A stretch of DNA of 64,000 nucleotides from an uncultured Bacteroidales bacterium. GTDB taxonomy: Bacteria > Bacteroidota > Bacteroidia > Bacteroidales > Muribaculaceae. This document shows positions 34,948 through 42,748 of the stretch, in pieces. The stretch covers positions 1-64,000 of the forward strand of contig CADBNR010000063.1 in NCBI GenBank assembly GCA_902796035.1, written 5' to 3'. Within the stretch, counting starts at the first letter, position 1. Each line of letters starts with the position of its first letter. The notes under the pieces were generated by a model that was not told where the DNA came from, ran no database searches, and saw only the letters and a list, made by a program, of their open reading frames with translations. A program made the position numbers and the translations under genes.

Positions 34948-34962
34948 ATCAATTTAAACTGT

Positions 34963-36864
34963 ATGAATATGAATAAGAAATCACCGATATATGTAGGTCA
35001 GATTCAGTTCTACACCTACAATCTGGACCAGGTCGACGATCTGGCGCTTATCAATCAGTTTCCTTTCGACGTCCGTAGCGATTTTATCGCTGAACCTTCA
35101 TTGGCCGGTATCGCGGTCAAGATCTGTGCCACCAACGAGCGTTTCGACAGCGGCGTGCGACGCAACGTCACGCTGACCCTGGTGGATGTCACATCACGCT
35201 GCGAGGTAGCCTCACTACCTCTGAAGATTATCCTGCGCAAGCAGGAATGTTTCAAGGATTTCTACGCCCACTTCTCCGCTGACAGCATGATACTGGGCCA
35301 TACCTTCAAACTCGTGGTAGACGATCCGATCGCTTCGGATACCATTTACCGAAGTGTATTCAGGCTGATAGACGCCAACTCTCTGCCGCATCCCGCTGAA
35401 TGGTATGGCATCTGCGACGGCGGTGTGCGACCCGCTTGGGAAGACACTCTGTATAAGTCCCTCACTACCAATGACGGACAGAAGTATTACGTCCGGTTCA
35501 ATATCGAGCAGAAGCTCGGATACAGATTGCCGTCGGTATTGCCCGAACTTGAGCTACGGCTTTACGTGCCCGACGAGGAAACGCCACTCATAATGTTCGC
35601 CGAACCGCGGTGCATGAACAGCGACGACTTCAAGGACAACATCTGGTATGTGGAATATCCCTTCACCACCTCCTACGACCGCAATGGCTTATTCTACGCC
35701 GAACTGCTGTGCATGGAATATCCCGTCGCAGGATTTGTATTTGCCACTGACGAAGAAACCGAAAGCGGCAAATGGAGCGGCATAGAAATCGAGCCATTAG
35801 ACGAGTACTCGACCGATGCAGTCACAGACCGATGGGTTGCCGTACATCATCAGGACTCGCCGGCCACGACATCCGAGACTCTGGACTTCGACAAATTACT
35901 TGACGACTTCATAGCCGGGGAGAAGGAGAAAGCAGACGCCGACGCCGACAAATCACAGGAAGCAGAATCGGATTCAGAGGATGAATCGGAACATAACGAG
36001 AGATTGCTGTCGTCGCTGGACCATCTGACCAGGCTACGTTCCGTCAAGGAGAAACTCACGGTCTACGAGCGTGTGGTGCGCTTCAACAAAATGCGCTCGG
36101 ACCGAGGGCTTCCCTCTACCACTTCTCCACTTCACGCCATGTTTCTCGGATCTCCCGGTACCGGCAAGTCTACCGTCGCCAAGATGATGGGTGTGATGCT
36201 GCATCGCGCCGGAATGCTGTCCAAGGGTCATGTGGTAGTACGCGAGCGCGCCACACTGCTGGGCCAGAATTACAACTCCGAGGCCGAGAAAACCATGGAG
36301 GCCATTGAAGCAGCGCAGGGTGGTATTCTCTTCATAGACGAGGCATACCAGCTCTATCAGCCAAATGACCCGCGCGATCCCGGCAAGTTCGTAATCGAGA
36401 CATTACTCACCGCATTGGCCGATGACGCCAACCGCGACTGGATGCTGGTGATGGCCGGATATTCCGACCAGATGAAGCGTATGTTCGACATGAATCCCGG
36501 CTTCAAGTCACGCATTCCCGATTCCAACATTTACGTCTTTGACGATTTCACGGAATCGGAGTTGATGGAAATTGCTGAAAAATACCTGAAACGCAACAAT
36601 TACACCCTCTCCGATGATGCGCGCCTGGCATTGGCCGCACGCCTCAACACCGACTACGCACGACGCGACAAGACTTTTGGCAATGCCCGTCATGTCATCA
36701 ACATGATCCAGACCGAAATCCTTCCGTCAATGGCTGTCCGTGTCATCACCGCCGGCCTCTCCGACGAGACTGCCCTCACCGAGATCCAGGGCACCGACAT
36801 CCCGTCCCCTGTGCCGTCGCTTTCCCTCGCCTCCACACGTCCCCGCATCGGTTTTGTCGCCTGA
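34963..36864 (+). CDS. AAA+ ATPase (CbxX/CfxQ-like) with unknown N-terminal half
   Basis: A 633-residue cytoplasmic protein. Residues 1-310 are a beta-rich region I do not recognise, about 315-345 an acidic linker (EAESDSEDESEHNE), and about 350-610 an AAA+ module of the CbxX/CfxQ/SpoVK type. This holds Walker A GSPGTGKST near 396, Walker B ILFIDEAYQLY near 456, sensor 1 near VMAGYSDQM and an arginine finger in GFKSRIPDSN. Such modules remodel or activate partner proteins. I start at the ATG at 34963 (MNMNKKSPIYVGQIQ); a GTG at 34906 would add 19 residues that include a reversed promoter motif. No partner gene is adjacent. Confidence 0.8.
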   Translation: MNMNKKSPIYVGQIQFYTYNLDQVDDLALINQFPFDVRSDFIAEPSLAGIAVKICATNERFDSGVRRNVTLTLVDVTSRCEVASLPLKIILRKQECFKDFYAHFSADSMILGHTFKLVVDDPIASDTIYRSVFRLIDANSLPHPAEWYGICDGGVRPAWEDTLYKSLTTNDGQKYYVRFNIEQKLGYRLPSVLPELELRLYVPDEETPLIMFAEPRCMNSDDFKDNIWYVEYPFTTSYDRNGLFYAELLCMEYPVAGFVFATDEETESGKWSGIEIEPLDEYSTDAVTDRWVAVHHQDSPATTSETLDFDKLLDDFIAGEKEKADADADKSQEAESDSEDESEHNERLLSSLDHLTRLRSVKEKLTVYERVVRFNKMRSDRGLPSTTSPLHAMFLGSPGTGKSTVAKMMGVMLHRAGMLSKGHVVVRERATLLGQNYNSEAEKTMEAIEAAQGGILFIDEAYQLYQPNDPRDPGKFVIETLLTALADDANRDWMLVMAGYSDQMKRMFDMNPGFKSRIPDSNIYVFDDFTESELMEIAEKYLKRNNYTLSDDARLALAARLNTDYARRDKTFGNARHVINMIQTEILPSMAVRVITAGLSDETALTEIQGTDIPSPVPSLSLASTRPRIGFVA

Positions 36865-36895
36865 CAAAACCTATGTATCAATCTTTATTCCTTAT

Positions 36896-37594
36896 TTACT
36901 TGAACAGGGAGAAGCGGACGTCGGTGTCGTAGGTGTCGAGGGATTCGAGGCGCTTGAGGCGGCGCACGGTGTAGATGGTGACGGGGAGCACAAGAATCTC
37001 GTAGACAGTCTTCAGCAGGGTCTGGGCTACTATCAGGCCGATCACAACGCTCCAGGGCAGTACGCCGCCGAAGGCTATCGGGAAGAATATCAGAGAGTCC
37101 AAGCCCTCTCCCACAATTGTACTGACGATGGCGCGCAACGAGAAACGTTTGCCGCCGGAGGCGAGCTTCATACGGCTCATCACCCAGGCGTTGGCCAGCG
37201 AACCGGTCACGAACGCCACAAACGAGGCGAACAAGATGCGCGGCACACCGCCGTAAACGGCCTCCATCGCCTCCTGTGACGTCCAGTCGGCCGAGCCGGG
37301 CAGGATGATGGCTAACTGCAACGCCAGTGTCACGAACAGGTTCATGGCGAAGCCGAGCCATATCACTATGCGCGCCTTGCGGAAGCCGTAGACCTCCACC
37401 AGACAGTCGTTGATGATGTAACTAAGCGGGAAGATAATCATGCCTGCCGTCAGCGTGATGCCGGCCACATCGATGGTCTTGATCTCTATCAGGTTGGCTA
37501 CGATGATGCAGACGCAGAATGTTACGGACAGGAGGAGAAAGTAAAGGGTAAACTGGGGTTTGCCTTTGCGGGGCAGTGATTGGTTGTCGATCAT
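36896..37594 (-). CDS. Queuosine precursor transporter (YhhQ/VUT family)
   Basis: A 232-residue membrane protein with about six hydrophobic segments, of the family that imports queuosine precursors (preQ0, preQ1 or queuine) for tRNA modification. PLSYIINDCLVEVYGFRKAR near residue 55 and the VGEGLDSLIFFPIAFGG segment near 165 are strong family marks. I start at the ATG at 37594 (MIDNQSLPRKGK), because codons further upstream fall inside an apparent preQ1-I riboswitch that ends four bases before this ATG. The riboswitch supports the transport role directly and predicts repression by preQ1 at translation initiation. Confidence 0.93.
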   Translation of the reverse strand: MIDNQSLPRKGKPQFTLYFLLLSVTFCVCIIVANLIEIKTIDVAGITLTAGMIIFPLSYIINDCLVEVYGFRKARIVIWLGFAMNLFVTLALQLAIILPGSADWTSQEAMEAVYGGVPRILFASFVAFVTGSLANAWVMSRMKLASGGKRFSLRAIVSTIVGEGLDSLIFFPIAFGGVLPWSVVIGLIVAQTLLKTVYEILVLPVTIYTVRRLKRLESLDTYDTDVRFSLFK

Positions 37595-37598
37595 GTTT

Positions 37599-37628
37599 CT
37601 TGTTTTTAACGAGGTAGCAAGCACTCGT
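37599..37628 (-). promoter_or_regulatory. preQ1-I riboswitch
   Basis: On the minus strand the order is ACGAG, UGCUUGCUAC, CUCGU, UAAAAACAAG, then AAAC and the AUG. ACGAG/CUCGU makes a 5-bp P1 stem; CUUG in the loop pairs with the trailing CAAG to form the P2 pseudoknot; CUAC and the A-rich strand occupy the conserved ligand-site positions of class I preQ1 aptamers such as the B. subtilis queC one. It sits directly before a queuosine precursor transporter gene. Pseudoknot formation would cover the region just before the start codon. Confidence 0.85.
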
Positions 37629-37637
37629 GGTTATCGC

Positions 37638-37645
37638 ATAATTAA
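37638..37645 (-). promoter_or_regulatory. Weak -7 motif for the queuosine transporter
   Basis: TAATTATG on the minus strand differs at one position from TAnnTTTG. It would start transcription just before the riboswitch, which is where a start is needed. Confidence 0.4.
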
Positions 37646-37687
37646 ACGAGAGCCGATGCGGGATTATTATATTTGGGAATTTTGTAG

Positions 37688-37695
37688 TAATTTTG
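37688..37695 (+). promoter_or_regulatory. -7 promoter motif for the rlmD-type gene
   Basis: TAATTTTG on the plus strand. Transcription would begin at about 37700, the left end of a palindromic element, so that element would form nearly the whole leader. Confidence 0.55.
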
Positions 37696-37699
37696 CAGA

Positions 37700-37895
37700 C
37701 GAAGTTGTCTAAACTAATTTTTATGGTAAGATTTATTAAGATTTCGGAGTGGATTTCTTCGATCGAAGAAGCAGCGACCTCGCGGTCGGTACCGATGAGA
37801 GCGAAGAAAGGCACCCGAAAGATTAATAAAGATTGCCATAAAGTTTACACATCTTCATATTCTTTTATAAACGCAAATTAGATTAGACAACTTCG
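37700..37895. repeat. Palindromic intergenic element, diverged copy 3 (E3)
   Basis: Terminal arms at 37700-37719 and 37876-37895 are inverted repeats matching at 19 of 20 positions (CGAAGTTGTCTAA start). Inner arms at about 37725-37761 and 37802-37837 also pair imperfectly. The core (about 37762-37801) contains GAAGAAGCAGC, GCGG and CGATGAG, resembling the cores of E1 and the reversed E2. Size, layout and the AAGATTAAT motif in the right inner arm match the other copies, but the outer ends differ. A 52-codon frame opening at 37723 is explained by the repeat and is not called as a gene. Confidence 0.65.
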
Positions 37896-37931
37896 ATAAA
37901 TCGCATATTCTGCGATCACAGCAAATAAACT

Positions 37932-39389
37932 ATGGGAAGAAAGAAGAAACCGCTGCCTCTGTTGGAGGGCATCGAGATAACAGGCATCGCCGCCGAAGGG
38001 AAGTCCGTCGCGAAGGTGAAATGGCGTCCCGAGGACGAGGGCAACATCGTGGTGTTCATACCTTACGGTGCGCCGGGCGACATAGCCGATATACAGATAG
38101 ACCGCAAGAAACACAGCTATGCCGAGGGACACATCGCGAACATGATACATCCCTCCGAATCGCGTGTCGAGCCTAAGTGCGCACATTTCGGACTGTGCGG
38201 CGGCTGTAAATGGCAGCATCTCCCATACGCCGAACAGTTGCGCTGGAAGCAGCAGCAGGTAGAGGACTGCCTTCTGCGCATCGCTAAAGTGGAGATTCCC
38301 CCCGTCTCGCCCATCCTCGGCTCGGAAAACATCTGGTGCTACCGCAACAAGATGGAATACACCTTCAGCTCCAAGAAATGGCGCAGCTGGGAGGACATCA
38401 AATCAGGCCGGGAGTTTACCGACCGTCCCGACGCATCGGGCTTCCATATACCCGGTGCATTCGACAAGGTACTGCACATAGATGCCTGTCATCTGCAGGA
38501 GGATTTCGGCAACGAGGTGCGCAATTTCATCTATGACGAGGCCGGCAAGCGAGGCTGGAGCTTCTACAACATCCGCGAGAACCACGGACTGTTGCGTACT
38601 CTGATGATCCGTACCGCCTCGACCGGAGAGAAGATGATAGTCGTGACTTTCGGCGAGGACAATCCCGAAAAAATAGCCGAAGTAATGACGTCGCTTCAGC
38701 AACGTTTCCCCGACGTGACTTCGCTGCTGTATGTAGTCAATCTAAAAGTGAACGACACAATCGCCGACCAGGAAGTAGTCGTATGGAACGGCCGCGACTA
38801 CATTCTCGAGGAAATGGAGGGTCTTAAATTCCGCGTCAACGCCAAGTCCTTCTATCAGACCAACTCACACCAGGCATACGAACTATATAAGGTAGCCCGT
38901 CGTTTCGCCGGACTCGACAAGGAGATACCGGAGGGCGAAAAGCCTCTGGTCTACGACCTGTACACCGGCACCGGCACCATAGCCAACTTCGTGGCTCGCC
39001 AGGCCCGCAAGGTAATCGGTATCGAATATGTGGAGGCCGCCGTGGCCGACGCCCGCGTCAATGCCGAAGTGAACGGACTGGACAACACCGAGTTTTTCGC
39101 CGGCGACATGAAGGACATACTGACCGATGATTTCATCGCCGCACACGGCCGTCCAGACATCATGGTCATCGACCCTCCCCGTGCCGGAATGCATCAGGAT
39201 GTGGTTGACGTGATACTTCGCGCCAAGCCGTCGGTACTGGTCTATGTCAGCTGCAACCCTGCGACACAGGCCCGTGACCTCGCACTGCTGGACCACGACT
39301 ATAAGGTAACCGACATACAGCCCGTGGACATGTTCCCCCACACACATCATGTGGAGAATGTGGTGCGCCTTCAACTCCGAGATTTTTAA
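37932..39389 (+). CDS. 23S rRNA (uracil-5)-methyltransferase, RlmD/RumA family
   Basis: A 485-residue SAM-dependent enzyme that makes 5-methyluridine in RNA. Residues 10-70 form a TRAM RNA-binding domain, CAHFGLCGGCKWQHL near 77 provides iron-sulfur cysteines, YDLYTGTGTIANFVA near 341 is the SAM site, and VYVSCNPATQARDLALL near 437 holds the catalytic cysteine. RlmD-type (U1939) is the likeliest target, though Bacteroidetes members could act on another uridine. The predicted leader consists mostly of palindromic element E3. Confidence 0.88.
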   Translation: MGRKKKPLPLLEGIEITGIAAEGKSVAKVKWRPEDEGNIVVFIPYGAPGDIADIQIDRKKHSYAEGHIANMIHPSESRVEPKCAHFGLCGGCKWQHLPYAEQLRWKQQQVEDCLLRIAKVEIPPVSPILGSENIWCYRNKMEYTFSSKKWRSWEDIKSGREFTDRPDASGFHIPGAFDKVLHIDACHLQEDFGNEVRNFIYDEAGKRGWSFYNIRENHGLLRTLMIRTASTGEKMIVVTFGEDNPEKIAEVMTSLQQRFPDVTSLLYVVNLKVNDTIADQEVVVWNGRDYILEEMEGLKFRVNAKSFYQTNSHQAYELYKVARRFAGLDKEIPEGEKPLVYDLYTGTGTIANFVARQARKVIGIEYVEAAVADARVNAEVNGLDNTEFFAGDMKDILTDDFIAAHGRPDIMVIDPPRAGMHQDVVDVILRAKPSVLVYVSCNPATQARDLALLDHDYKVTDIQPVDMFPHTHHVENVVRLQLRDF

Positions 39390-39440
39390 ATCAGGATTAA
39401 TCAAGATAATTAAACACACAATAACCCCGTAGAATTGAAT

Positions 39441-40448
39441 ATGAACTTAACAAGCATATTAAGTTTTCTGTCGGCGCAGACCGATCAGATTCCCGCGCCG
39501 CAGATACCGGTGCCCGAAGTCTCAAATCAATCGTTCTGGAAAGGTCTGGAGGGCCTCAGTTTCGACGAGTTGATTCAGAAAATGGTGAACGGTCTGATTT
39601 CGTTCGGTCTGAAAGTCGGTATAGCCATCCTGGTGTTCTACGTCGGTCGCTACATCATCCGCAAGCTATACAAGATGGTGTACAACGTCATGACACACCG
39701 CCATATAGACCAGTCGCTGACAACATTCGTGCTGTCACTCATCAGGATGGTGCTGTACTTCATATTGGTCATAAGCATCATCGGCATCCTGGGGCTGGAG
39801 ACCAGCAGTTTCCTGGCCATTTTCGCCTCGGCCGGCGTCGCGATAGGTATGGCGCTGAGCGGCACGCTCCAGAACTTTGCCGGCGGAGTGTTGATTCTGC
39901 TGCTCAAGCCCTATAAGGTAGGAGACTTCATCGAGGTAAACGGATACACAGGTACCGTCAAGTCCATACAGCTGTTCAACACCGTGATCAATACCGTTGA
40001 CAACAAGGCCATCATCCTGCCGAACGGTGCCCTTTCCACCGGCTCGATCAACAATTACTCGCTCGAATCGTACCGGCGCGTGGACTGGACCGTATGTCTG
40101 GCTTACGGCACAGATCTGGACAAGGCCAAGGAGACACTGATGGAGATAGTTCAGAGCGACCCGCGCGTGGTGAAGAAATACATCGAGGATGATGAGCTGT
40201 ACAAGCAGCAGAATCTGATAGACAAGCGCGTGGTGAGCGTACAGAATAAAGTAGAGCGTCCGCCATTCGTCGGTCTGAACGAAATGGCGGACAGCTCAAT
40301 CAATTTCGTGGTCCGTGCGTGGACTCATGCTTCCAACTATTGGCCGCTCTATTTCGACATAAACGAGCGGATATACAAGGAGCTTCCCGAGAAAGGCTTC
40401 AGTTTCCCGTTCCCGCAGATGGACGTGCATCTGGATCACAACGTCTGA
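39441..40448 (+). CDS. MscS-family small-conductance mechanosensitive channel
   Basis: A 335-residue inner-membrane channel that opens under membrane tension to release solutes on osmotic downshock. There are three hydrophobic segments in residues 40-150. The pore helix shows the glycine/alanine pattern ASAGVAIGMALSGTLQNFAGG near 132-152, followed by PYKVGDFIEV and TVKSIQLFNTVI of the MscS beta domain. I start at the ATG at 39441; a TTG two codons earlier is less likely. It follows the methyltransferase by about 50 bases and converges on the NfnB gene with only 22 bases between. Confidence 0.9.
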   Translation: MNLTSILSFLSAQTDQIPAPQIPVPEVSNQSFWKGLEGLSFDELIQKMVNGLISFGLKVGIAILVFYVGRYIIRKLYKMVYNVMTHRHIDQSLTTFVLSLIRMVLYFILVISIIGILGLETSSFLAIFASAGVAIGMALSGTLQNFAGGVLILLLKPYKVGDFIEVNGYTGTVKSIQLFNTVINTVDNKAIILPNGALSTGSINNYSLESYRRVDWTVCLAYGTDLDKAKETLMEIVQSDPRVVKKYIEDDELYKQQNLIDKRVVSVQNKVERPPFVGLNEMADSSINFVVRAWTHASNYWPLYFDINERIYKELPEKGFSFPFPQMDVHLDHNV

Positions 40449-40470
40449 AACTCCAACGAATCACGGAGGC

Positions 40471-41979
40471 TTACAGCTTGATTTTGTCCATAGCCTCCTC
40501 GAAAGCCGCGGCCATTGAGGCTGCGGCTTTTCTGCCGTCGCCCATCGCCAAGATTACGGTAGCCGGGCCTCGGACTATGTCACCACCGGCATACACGCCG
40601 TTGGACGACGACTTCAGCGTCTCGTCATCAACCTCGATCTGGCCCCCCTTGCGGGTTATCATGTTCGGTATGGATGCCGGAGGATTGGGCAGATAGCCTA
40701 CGCTGACCACTACAATATCCACCGGCACCTCTACGATGTCGCCTTCCACCGGCACTGGCGAGCGACGTCCCGATTCGTCAGGCTCCCCAAGCTCCATGCG
40801 CTGCAGCAGCATCTTGCATAGACGGCCGTTTTCGTCGGCAACATATTCCACTGGATTATGCAGGGTGAAGAACTTGATGCCTTCCTCCTTGGCGTGACGT
40901 ATCTCTTCCTCGCGGGCCGGAATTTCATCCATGCTGCGCCGATATACTATCATGGCCTCCTCGGCGCCGTTGCGCACAGCGAAACGCACAGCGTCGATGG
41001 CGGTGTTTCCACCTCCAATCACTGCAACCCGCTTGCCGTTTACGGCCACGGAATTCTTGCCGAACATGGCGTTGCCAAGCAGGTTGAGGCGAATCAGATA
41101 CTCGTTGGCTGTCATCACGCCCGGTATGTTCTCTCCCTTGATTCCCATGAACCGGGGCTTGCCGGCTCCTGTAGCCAGATACAGACCTTTATAGCCGAGC
41201 TTGTGAAGGTCCTCGTAACTAAGCGTGCGGCCGATGAAGCAATCCTTTATGAATTCCACACCCATGTCGCGCAGTTTCTGGATCTCGCGGTCTACAATCT
41301 TATTGGGAAGGCAGAATTCCGGTATGCCGTATTTAAGCACACCTCCAAACTGGCTCAACGCCTCGAACACAGTAACCTTGTAACCTCTTCGTGCCATATC
41401 GCCGGCGAAAGCCAGTCCGGAGGGACCGGAGCCTACCACAGCCACCTTGATTGGGTACGTGGGACGCTTCTTGACATCGTCCGTGGAAGTTGGCTGCGGG
41501 ATAAAGCGGTCGAACGTACGGTTTATGTCCGCCGTAAAACGTTCCAACGCGCCGATGGAAACAGCTTTCTTGCCCATTTTCAGATATGTACAGTTGCCCT
41601 CACACTGCTTCTCCTGCGGGCACACACGGCCGCACACGGCCGGAAGCACCGTGGTGCGGTGCAGCACGTTGATAGCCTCGCGGAAATTACGCCGCTCCAG
41701 ATTCTTGATGAAACCGGGAATGTCATTATGCACCGGACATCCCTTGACGCATCCCGGGTTGGCGCAGTCCAGGCAACGCGTGGCCTCCAGTACGGCCTGC
41801 TCCACGCTAAGGCCCTCGCCCACCTCGCGATTGTTGCTGATACGGAACGTCGGATCCAGTTCCGGCATCCTGACGCGCGGAATGGCCGTGCGCTGTTTCG
41901 GCGTCATGGTCTGGCGCAGATCCACGCGCCACTGCTCGTCGCGGCCGCGGTCAAATATCTCCTCTATATCCGAATTCAT
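40471..41979 (-). CDS. nfnB: NADPH-binding subunit of NfnAB (GltD-like, NfnB/SudA)
   Basis: A 502-residue flavoprotein. CLDCANPGCVKGCPVH near residue 48 and CGRVCPQEKQCEGNCTY near 97 ligate two 4Fe-4S clusters; GSGPSGLAFAGDMARRG near 180 binds FAD and IGGGNTAIDAVRFAVRNG near 313 binds NADPH. Alone it would be called a glutamate synthase small subunit, but it is encoded with, and overlaps by four bases, an NfnA-like FAD/2Fe-2S protein and no glutamate synthase large subunit is near. The pair should be an electron-bifurcating NADH-dependent ferredoxin:NADP+ oxidoreductase; the related sulfide dehydrogenase SudAB is the alternative. Confidence 0.85.
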   Translation of the reverse strand: MNSDIEEIFDRGRDEQWRVDLRQTMTPKQRTAIPRVRMPELDPTFRISNNREVGEGLSVEQAVLEATRCLDCANPGCVKGCPVHNDIPGFIKNLERRNFREAINVLHRTTVLPAVCGRVCPQEKQCEGNCTYLKMGKKAVSIGALERFTADINRTFDRFIPQPTSTDDVKKRPTYPIKVAVVGSGPSGLAFAGDMARRGYKVTVFEALSQFGGVLKYGIPEFCLPNKIVDREIQKLRDMGVEFIKDCFIGRTLSYEDLHKLGYKGLYLATGAGKPRFMGIKGENIPGVMTANEYLIRLNLLGNAMFGKNSVAVNGKRVAVIGGGNTAIDAVRFAVRNGAEEAMIVYRRSMDEIPAREEEIRHAKEEGIKFFTLHNPVEYVADENGRLCKMLLQRMELGEPDESGRRSPVPVEGDIVEVPVDIVVVSVGYLPNPPASIPNMITRKGGQIEVDDETLKSSSNGVYAGGDIVRGPATVILAMGDGRKAAASMAAAFEEAMDKIKL

Positions 41980-42737
41980 ACGAATGATCTTTGACGGTTC
42001 AATATATAATCAAAATCCACATCCCAGGCGTTGAAGACAGGACCGTCTATGCAGGTCTGCTTCTGAACGCCTCCTATCATGACACGACACACGCCGCAGA
42101 TTCCTATGCCGTCTATCATCAGCATGTTCAGCACGCAGTCGGCAGGGATATTATGCTCACGAGCAATTGCCGTAAGATTCTTCATCAGCATCGTGGGTCC
42201 TGAGAACACCATCTTGTCAGGCTTATACATTTCAATCCACTTCCTGACAATCTCGGGCACGGTGTCCTCGCTGGCCACAGTCAGGTCGTTGCAGGCGCTG
42301 TTGATGTCGCCGAGCAGGCATTTGGTCTGCGACGACTGCTCGGACACTATGGCATGTACCTGGCATCCTTTCCTGCGGGCCTCGTGTATCAGCGGAAGAA
42401 GCGGCACGAAGCCGGCGCCGTCGCCGATGAACAGCATCGCCTTGTTCTCGTCTATCACCGCAGGCATTCCGAGAGGACCGAGAAGATCGGGCAAAACCCC
42501 GCCCTCCTGTATCAGGCCGAGTATCTCGTCCAGTCCGTCGGCGCGGTGTATGATGATGTCAAGTTCACCTGTCTCTCCGTCGCATTCCACTACCGGGAAT
42601 GGGATGCGCTGGCCGGTTTCTGAAAATTTGATTATCACAAACTGACCGGGCTGCACCTTGGATGCAACCACACGGTTCGCGATCTTTACTCTTGCGGATT
42701 TCTCCGAGTAATGCGAAATGCTGATTATTTCGTTCAC
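41976..42737 (-). CDS. nfnA: FAD/2Fe-2S subunit of NfnAB (NfnA/SudB)
   Basis: A 253-residue ferredoxin-reductase-type protein like the electron-transfer subunit of dihydroorotate dehydrogenase (PyrK). The FAD domain fills residues 1-100, the NAD domain 100-220 (LFIGDGAGFVPLLPL), and MIDGIGICGVCRVMIG followed by KQTCIDG near 235 supplies one aspartate and three cysteines, the ligand set known for the NfnA 2Fe-2S cluster. No ATG lies near the start, so the GTG at 42737 is used. It overlaps the nfnB start by four bases and follows the HesA-like gene by 11 bases. Confidence 0.85.
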   Translation of the reverse strand: MNEIISISHYSEKSARVKIANRVVASKVQPGQFVIIKFSETGQRIPFPVVECDGETGELDIIIHRADGLDEILGLIQEGGVLPDLLGPLGMPAVIDENKAMLFIGDGAGFVPLLPLIHEARRKGCQVHAIVSEQSSQTKCLLGDINSACNDLTVASEDTVPEIVRKWIEMYKPDKMVFSGPTMLMKNLTAIAREHNIPADCVLNMLMIDGIGICGVCRVMIGGVQKQTCIDGPVFNAWDVDFDYILNRQRSFV

Positions 42738-42748
42738 CTTTCTGTGAT

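Larger units (their letters stand above)
34616..34962. other. Gene-free structured stretch between recombinase and AAA+ gene
   Basis: This part of a 458-base gap holds more structure than a normal leader. A 12-bp hairpin (GCGCCACGATGG with CCATTGTGGCGC, bases 34616-34646) sits at the expected transcript start, and a perfect 8-bp hairpin (TCCGGAGG, loop AAGG, CCTCCGGA) at 34867-34886 is followed by AATAAAAG. GC content is visibly higher than in the flanks. A minus-strand promoter motif at 34940-34947 faces the plus-strand motif at 34609-34616. It may be a long leader for the AAA+ gene, a separate ncRNA, or a pair of convergent transcripts. Confidence 0.45.

Noticed and set aside
33299..36864. 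A complete integrative or conjugative element around the recombinase
   Set aside because: No relaxase, tra/mob genes, excisionase, cargo or paired attachment sites are visible, and neighbours on both sides are ordinary chromosomal genes.
37693..37881. A 62-codon frame upstream of the rlmD-type gene
   Set aside because: It is made entirely of the arms and core of palindromic element E3 and overlaps the promoter motif.
40471..41979. Annotation as glutamate synthase small subunit (GltD)
   Set aside because: No large subunit is present and it overlaps an NfnA-type gene, so NfnB/SudA fits better.
40858..41994. A 378-codon plus-strand frame opposite nfnB
   Set aside because: Shadow of a strongly supported iron-sulfur flavoprotein gene; no motif recognised.
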